This document shows, in pieces, positions 60,537 through 64,000 of a stretch of 64,000 nucleotides of DNA (position 1 is its first letter; the number at the start of each line of letters is the position of its first letter). Both the position numbers and the translations under genes were made by a program. Source of the stretch: Telopea speciosissima (lineage: Eukaryota > Streptophyta > Magnoliopsida > Proteales > Proteaceae); assembly GCF_018873765.1 (NCBI RefSeq), contig NC_057916.1, forward strand, positions 24,599,001 through 24,663,000. The letters run 5' to 3'. The notes under the pieces were generated by a model. That model ran no database searches. It was not told the origin of the DNA and was given only the letters and a program-made list of their open reading frames with translations.

Positions 60537-60721
60537 GGGGAGGCCCATAAGGTGCTTGTGGAAGTAAATGGGCAGAAATTGACCTTTAGGTAGCTATATT
60601 ATAGGTTGGGACCTTAATTATTTTTAACTTTCATTGTGATGAGCCTAATTTATAAGCTCATAAAGTAAGGATAAAGTTAGTACACGGGATTTGTAGTTAA
60701 GTGTTTGAGTTAGATAGAATA

Positions 60722-61060
60722 CTTTTTTTTTTTTTTATGAAAGAAAAATATATTAACGAAAGCACAAGGAATCTTCCCCCCCCCCCCCCGCCCCCCAAAA
60801 AAAAAAAAATTAAAAAGGGAAAGTTTCAAACAAACAACAGACTAACCTATAGCCTAATCAAGCTAAAGGGAAACAACGCAATGAGGAACAAAGGACATTA
60901 TCTGACCCAAACAACCAATCACCAATATATAAAGTTGACCTTCTTCCCAATAGGGTTATAGGGAGGAATGAGTGGAATCACCCAACTCCCACTTTGATGC
61001 TTAGAAGCTAAGGAAAGACTTACCCGATCCAAAAACTCCCCTACCATTGACGTCAAAAGC
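60722..61060 (-). mobile_element. LINE-like 3' tail inserted in the left LTR
   Basis: This block is missing from the right LTR. It starts with a T run and ATGAAAGAAAAATATATTAACG, which read on the minus strand gives a terminal A run after CGTTAATATATTTTTCTTTC. That is the usual look of a plant L1-type LINE 3' end. C and A runs follow at 60777-60810. The body is about 340 bp, 5'-truncated, with no coding sequence recognised. The target duplication is unclear. Confidence 0.4.
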
Positions 61061-61451
61061 ACTATCATAGCTAGATAGACCTGTTTCAAGTTTATTTACT
61101 TTATTGAGGGCATTAGAGTGATTGGGAATCCTTTTATAAGTCAATTAGGAATTTTAAAAGGTAATACATCCCCATCAATTGGAGATGATTTGACTAAAGA
61201 ATATGAGTTTTAATGTTGTTGAGCAGTGAATACGGGATTAGTATCCCATACTTGACTTCTTCTCTCTAAAATTATCTTCTTCTTTCTTCTATCTTGCAAG
61301 AAGATCAATCACATCTCTTTTTCCTCCCCTTCCATCGATCTGATTTCTTCCCTTAACAATGAACTTGCTTCTTAAGCTCACAGATCTGACCACAGATTTA
61401 ATCATTGGGCCTGCTTGCATTTGAGATCCATAACTGGATTTTCAGACTGCA

Positions 61452-62094
61452 TCAATTGGTATCAGAGTCAAATCTGGCCACAAATATCATGGATCATACC
61501 CTCTTGTTTTCTATCCATCATCAAATTCAACTCGTGCAAGAGAACTTACGAGTGGTAAAAGCGAATATTGAAGAAACTCAGCAACAATGTAAAGAATTAA
61601 GAATCTTTGATGATCATATCCAATCGTATAGGATCTTCATTTGATAAATTGAGGTCAGTTGTTGAAAAGCGGGTGGAAGAGCAAGAAGACAAACCAACAA
61701 CGACGGAAGACAAAGTGCCTTGTTATCATTAAAGAGCCACCCATGGAGGAATATAATGGTTGATCTTTTGATTGGACCAACCGAAATTGTGCTTCCACAT
61801 TGCAACTTCTACAAGGATTTCTTATCATTGATTTTGTACCATTGGATTGTGCTCTGGTCATTTGTTTTGTGGAGTCAAGGAGAATGGTTGCTGACCATGC
61901 ATTGAAGACTCTTCCATAGTTTTCAAGGAGTCGCGTAGGCATCCAAGCGCCTTGGTTGCCTTGGACGCCTTCTTAGTTTCGCCTTGGATCCAAGCACCCT
62001 CCAACACCTTGAGTCGCCTAGACACCCAGACAAATTGGGATTCTTTCATTCTACAAAAATCGAGGCTAGTTTTTCTTAATGCTGGGGGAATTGC
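61452..62094 (+). other. internal domain of the TRIM-like element
   Basis: It contains the primer site, a frame of about 50 codons after ATGGATCATACC that ends at a TGA (61642), and further lysine/glutamate-rich text with stops. A G/C-rich segment (61935-62035) is packed with CGCCTTGG and CCTTGG words and does not look like retroelement sequence, so it may be an additional small insertion. Confidence 0.5.
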
Positions 62095-62729
62095 TGCAGT
62101 TTGCATTAGAAATTAATCCCGTATGGAGGCCTATGCACAGGCTTGGGAGCCCATAAGGTGCTTGTGGAAGTTCAATGGGCTGAAATTGACCTTTGGGTAG
62201 TTATATTACAGGTTTGGCCTTTCGTTTTTTTGGGTTTCATTGTAATGGGCCTAATTTATAAGCCCCATAAAGTGGGGATAAGGTTAGTACACGAGATTAC
62301 TAGTTAAATGTTTAAGTTAGATTAGAATACTTAATAGCTAGATAGAGTCCTATTTTAAAATTATTTACTTTATTGAGTGTGGTAGAGTGATTAAAAGTCC
62401 TTTTGAGAGTTAATTTAGAAATTTTAGGTCTTTATATGTAATACAACCTCATCAATTGGAGATGATTTCAGCAAAGAATGATTTTTTAAGAATTTTGGTG
62501 CTATTGAGCAGTGCAAACGAGATTGGTATCCCATGCCTGATTTCTTCTCTTCTCTTATGTTCTCTTCTTACTCCCAAGCAGATCGATCTCATTTTTTCCC
62601 TCCCCTTCCATCGATCTGATTTCTTCACTTAACAACGCAGTTGCTTCCTTTTTATCTCAGATCTGACCACAGATTTGATCATTAGGCCTGCTTGCATTTG
62701 AGATCCATAATTTGGATGTTCAGATTGCA
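62095..62729 (+). repeat. right LTR of the TRIM-like element
   Basis: Uninterrupted 635-bp LTR. The TTTATATGTAATAC word near 62431 is a likely TATA/leader region, and TCTCATTTTTTCCCTCCCC follows. It serves as the reference for reconstructing which segments of the left LTR are insertions. Confidence 0.85.
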
Positions 62730-64000
62730 TTACTATCTCATCCTCCAGGGCTCAACTCTGTCTCTCCTTTGATCCTCCATCCCCCCCCCCCTTTCCCCCC
62801 ATCCCATTAAGAAGAATAAATAAAACCATAGCACTTCCATAGGCAGGGCCACCGGCCACTACCACACCATGAGGCATACCCAGGCCCGCATGAAGAACCT
62901 CGTGGCCTTGCATTAATTAATTTTTGACATACGCTTAACCCAAAATATATCACGACTAACAGCCAGACCATGGATACAGAGAAACCCATTTAATTAAATC
63001 CTATAACCCAAAACAGCACTAAGAAAACTATGAAACCAATACCATAACTCAAGCAGGTTTGTTTGCTTTTAGGCTGCGTTCATCCACTGGACTCTGCCAG
63101 AATATGGATTGGGTCCCACTGGAAATTCTGTTTTTCCTTGTGTTTATTTGCCCAAAAAATCTGACCCAACCCCCAATATTTTCTTGATTCCTTCATCCTT
63201 TTCTCCTTTTATCCATTTGACAAATCCTCCCAAATTGAAGGATTAATTAGAATTTCAACTCATTCTTCTGGAAGGACAATTAATAAAGAATTGGCCCCTC
63301 AATAGCATCAGCTAAATATTTAATTAGTTTTTCACTTCTTTTATTTTTTTAATTCTTTTTATTTTTGTTTCCTTTCTAATGGTTTCTGTACAAAAGAACT
63401 GCCCTTGAAAAAGTCAGATTTTTCTCTCTTTTTTTTTAATTTATTCTCGTTTATTTTCCTCTCCTATACTTTTTGATTCCTCTTTTATTTTGTTGTTCTA
63501 TCCAGACAAATGAACAAGCAGTAAAGGTATCGCTTCTGTTATACATTAAAGGGTTTCATTACCTGTTCACTTCGCTGCTCCATTATGTTCCACTTCTTTC
63601 TGTGCTTTACATGAACACTCTTGCTCTTTTGCTTCTTTTGACCACTTCCATATATTCCAATCACCAAGGCAGTCAACTTAGACAGTGGTCACATGCAACA
63701 ATGCATGTGCCTTCCACTAGATCTAAATGAATTCTTCATGTAACGATCACTACATTATGCTCCAACCACCATGGCAGAATGACCCTGATGCAGGGCATTC
63801 AGCCAGCCCGCCAGGCCCAGCCAAGGCCAGATTTGTGCCCGCAGACCAGTAGGACCAGGCCTAAAAGGCCCAGCCCTTAGGTCGACACCTATGCTGGCCT
63901 GGGTGAATTAAACCCAGTGGTTCTGCCTTTTCATTTTCCTAGGCTAGTATTTACTGTAACTATGTGTCTTTTCAGTTTCCTAGGTGGAGTTATGAGGTTG
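62730..64000. other. right-edge stretch, probably GET4 intron
   Basis: No exon recognised. AT-rich with C runs near 62782-62800 and T-rich DNA at 63320-63470. The last 200 bp are GC-richer (GGCCCAGCC words). An upstream GET4 exon was looked for on the minus strand and not found. Confidence 0.4.

Larger units (their letters stand above)
59088..62729 (+). mobile_element. short non-autonomous LTR element (TRIM-like), interrupted
   Basis: The right LTR is 62095-62729 (635 bp, TGCAGTTTGCATT to CAGATTGCA). The left LTR is 59088-61451 and has the same text from end to end but is split by two insertions (59151-60536 and about 60722-61060). After the left LTR comes TGGTATCAGAG (61457), a Met-tRNA primer site. 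Before the right LTR comes a purine tract GCTGGGGGAA (62081-62090). The internal part is only 643 bp and holds a short gag-like frame (from MDHTLLFSIHHQIQLVQENL) but no protease or polymerase, so the element depends on others. No clean 5-bp target duplication was found. Confidence 0.8.

Noticed and set aside
1..64000. tRNA, rRNA, CRISPR or bacterial-type gene clusters
   Set aside because: No cloverleaf with CCA-type acceptor, ribosomal signature or spaced direct-repeat array was seen. The tRNA-like boxes found belong to SINEs and the tRNA 3'-end matches to retroelement primer sites.
57899..64000. An N-terminal GET4 exon
   Set aside because: I scanned the minus strand for the conserved text before the first visible exon and found no matching frame with splice sites. 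The 5' exons are probably beyond the right edge.

Overview
This is nuclear DNA of a flowering plant. Three spliced plant genes can be read exon by exon. They sit in AT-rich DNA packed with plant transposons: Ty1/copia and Ty3/gypsy LTR elements, Au-type SINEs, Mutator-like and hAT-like MITEs, a LINE remnant and many microsatellites. The species cannot be fixed from the sequence alone. Long, transposon-filled introns and Au SINEs would suit a magnoliid or early-branching eudicot, but that is a guess.

Layout. 1-14.9 kb holds no complete gene. It contains a Mutator-like element with a GC-rich minisatellite (1.8-4.1 kb), one orphan exon of triosephosphate isomerase (4.45 kb), a palindromic MITE with a 9-bp target duplication (6.6 kb), the 3' end of a gypsy-type LTR with its primer site (to 9.46 kb), a near-identical tandem triplication of about 494 bp (9.9-11.3 kb) and an Au SINE (14.0 kb). 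14.9-20.04 kb, minus strand: a complete six-exon TRICHOME BIREFRINGENCE-LIKE gene, probably a Golgi xylan O-acetyltransferase. 20-29 kb is intergenic, with a LINE RNase H remnant and a Pack-MULE-like element that carries an arabinogalactan-protein-like 3' gene end. 29.3-35.8 kb, plus strand: a complete ten-exon plastid malonyl-CoA:ACP malonyltransferase gene. 36-39.9 kb is the gap between two convergent genes and is crowded with MITEs. From 39.97 kb to beyond the right edge, minus strand: the 3' seven exons of GET4. Its introns of 1.6, 6.7, 7.8 and more than 6.1 kb contain a degenerate full-length copia element, LTR-like repeats, hAT-like elements, SINE fragments and a short non-autonomous LTR element with insertions in one LTR.

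How the genes relate. The three genes serve unrelated housekeeping roles: cell-wall acetylation, plastid fatty-acid synthesis, and insertion of tail-anchored proteins into the ER. Nothing suggests a gene cluster or an operon-like unit. I did not find a new multi-gene system. The unusual content is in the mobile DNA: gene-fragment capture, elements nested inside elements, an orphan exon, and a recent local triplication. All exon limits were read by eye from splice sites and reading frame and have not been tested against transcripts.
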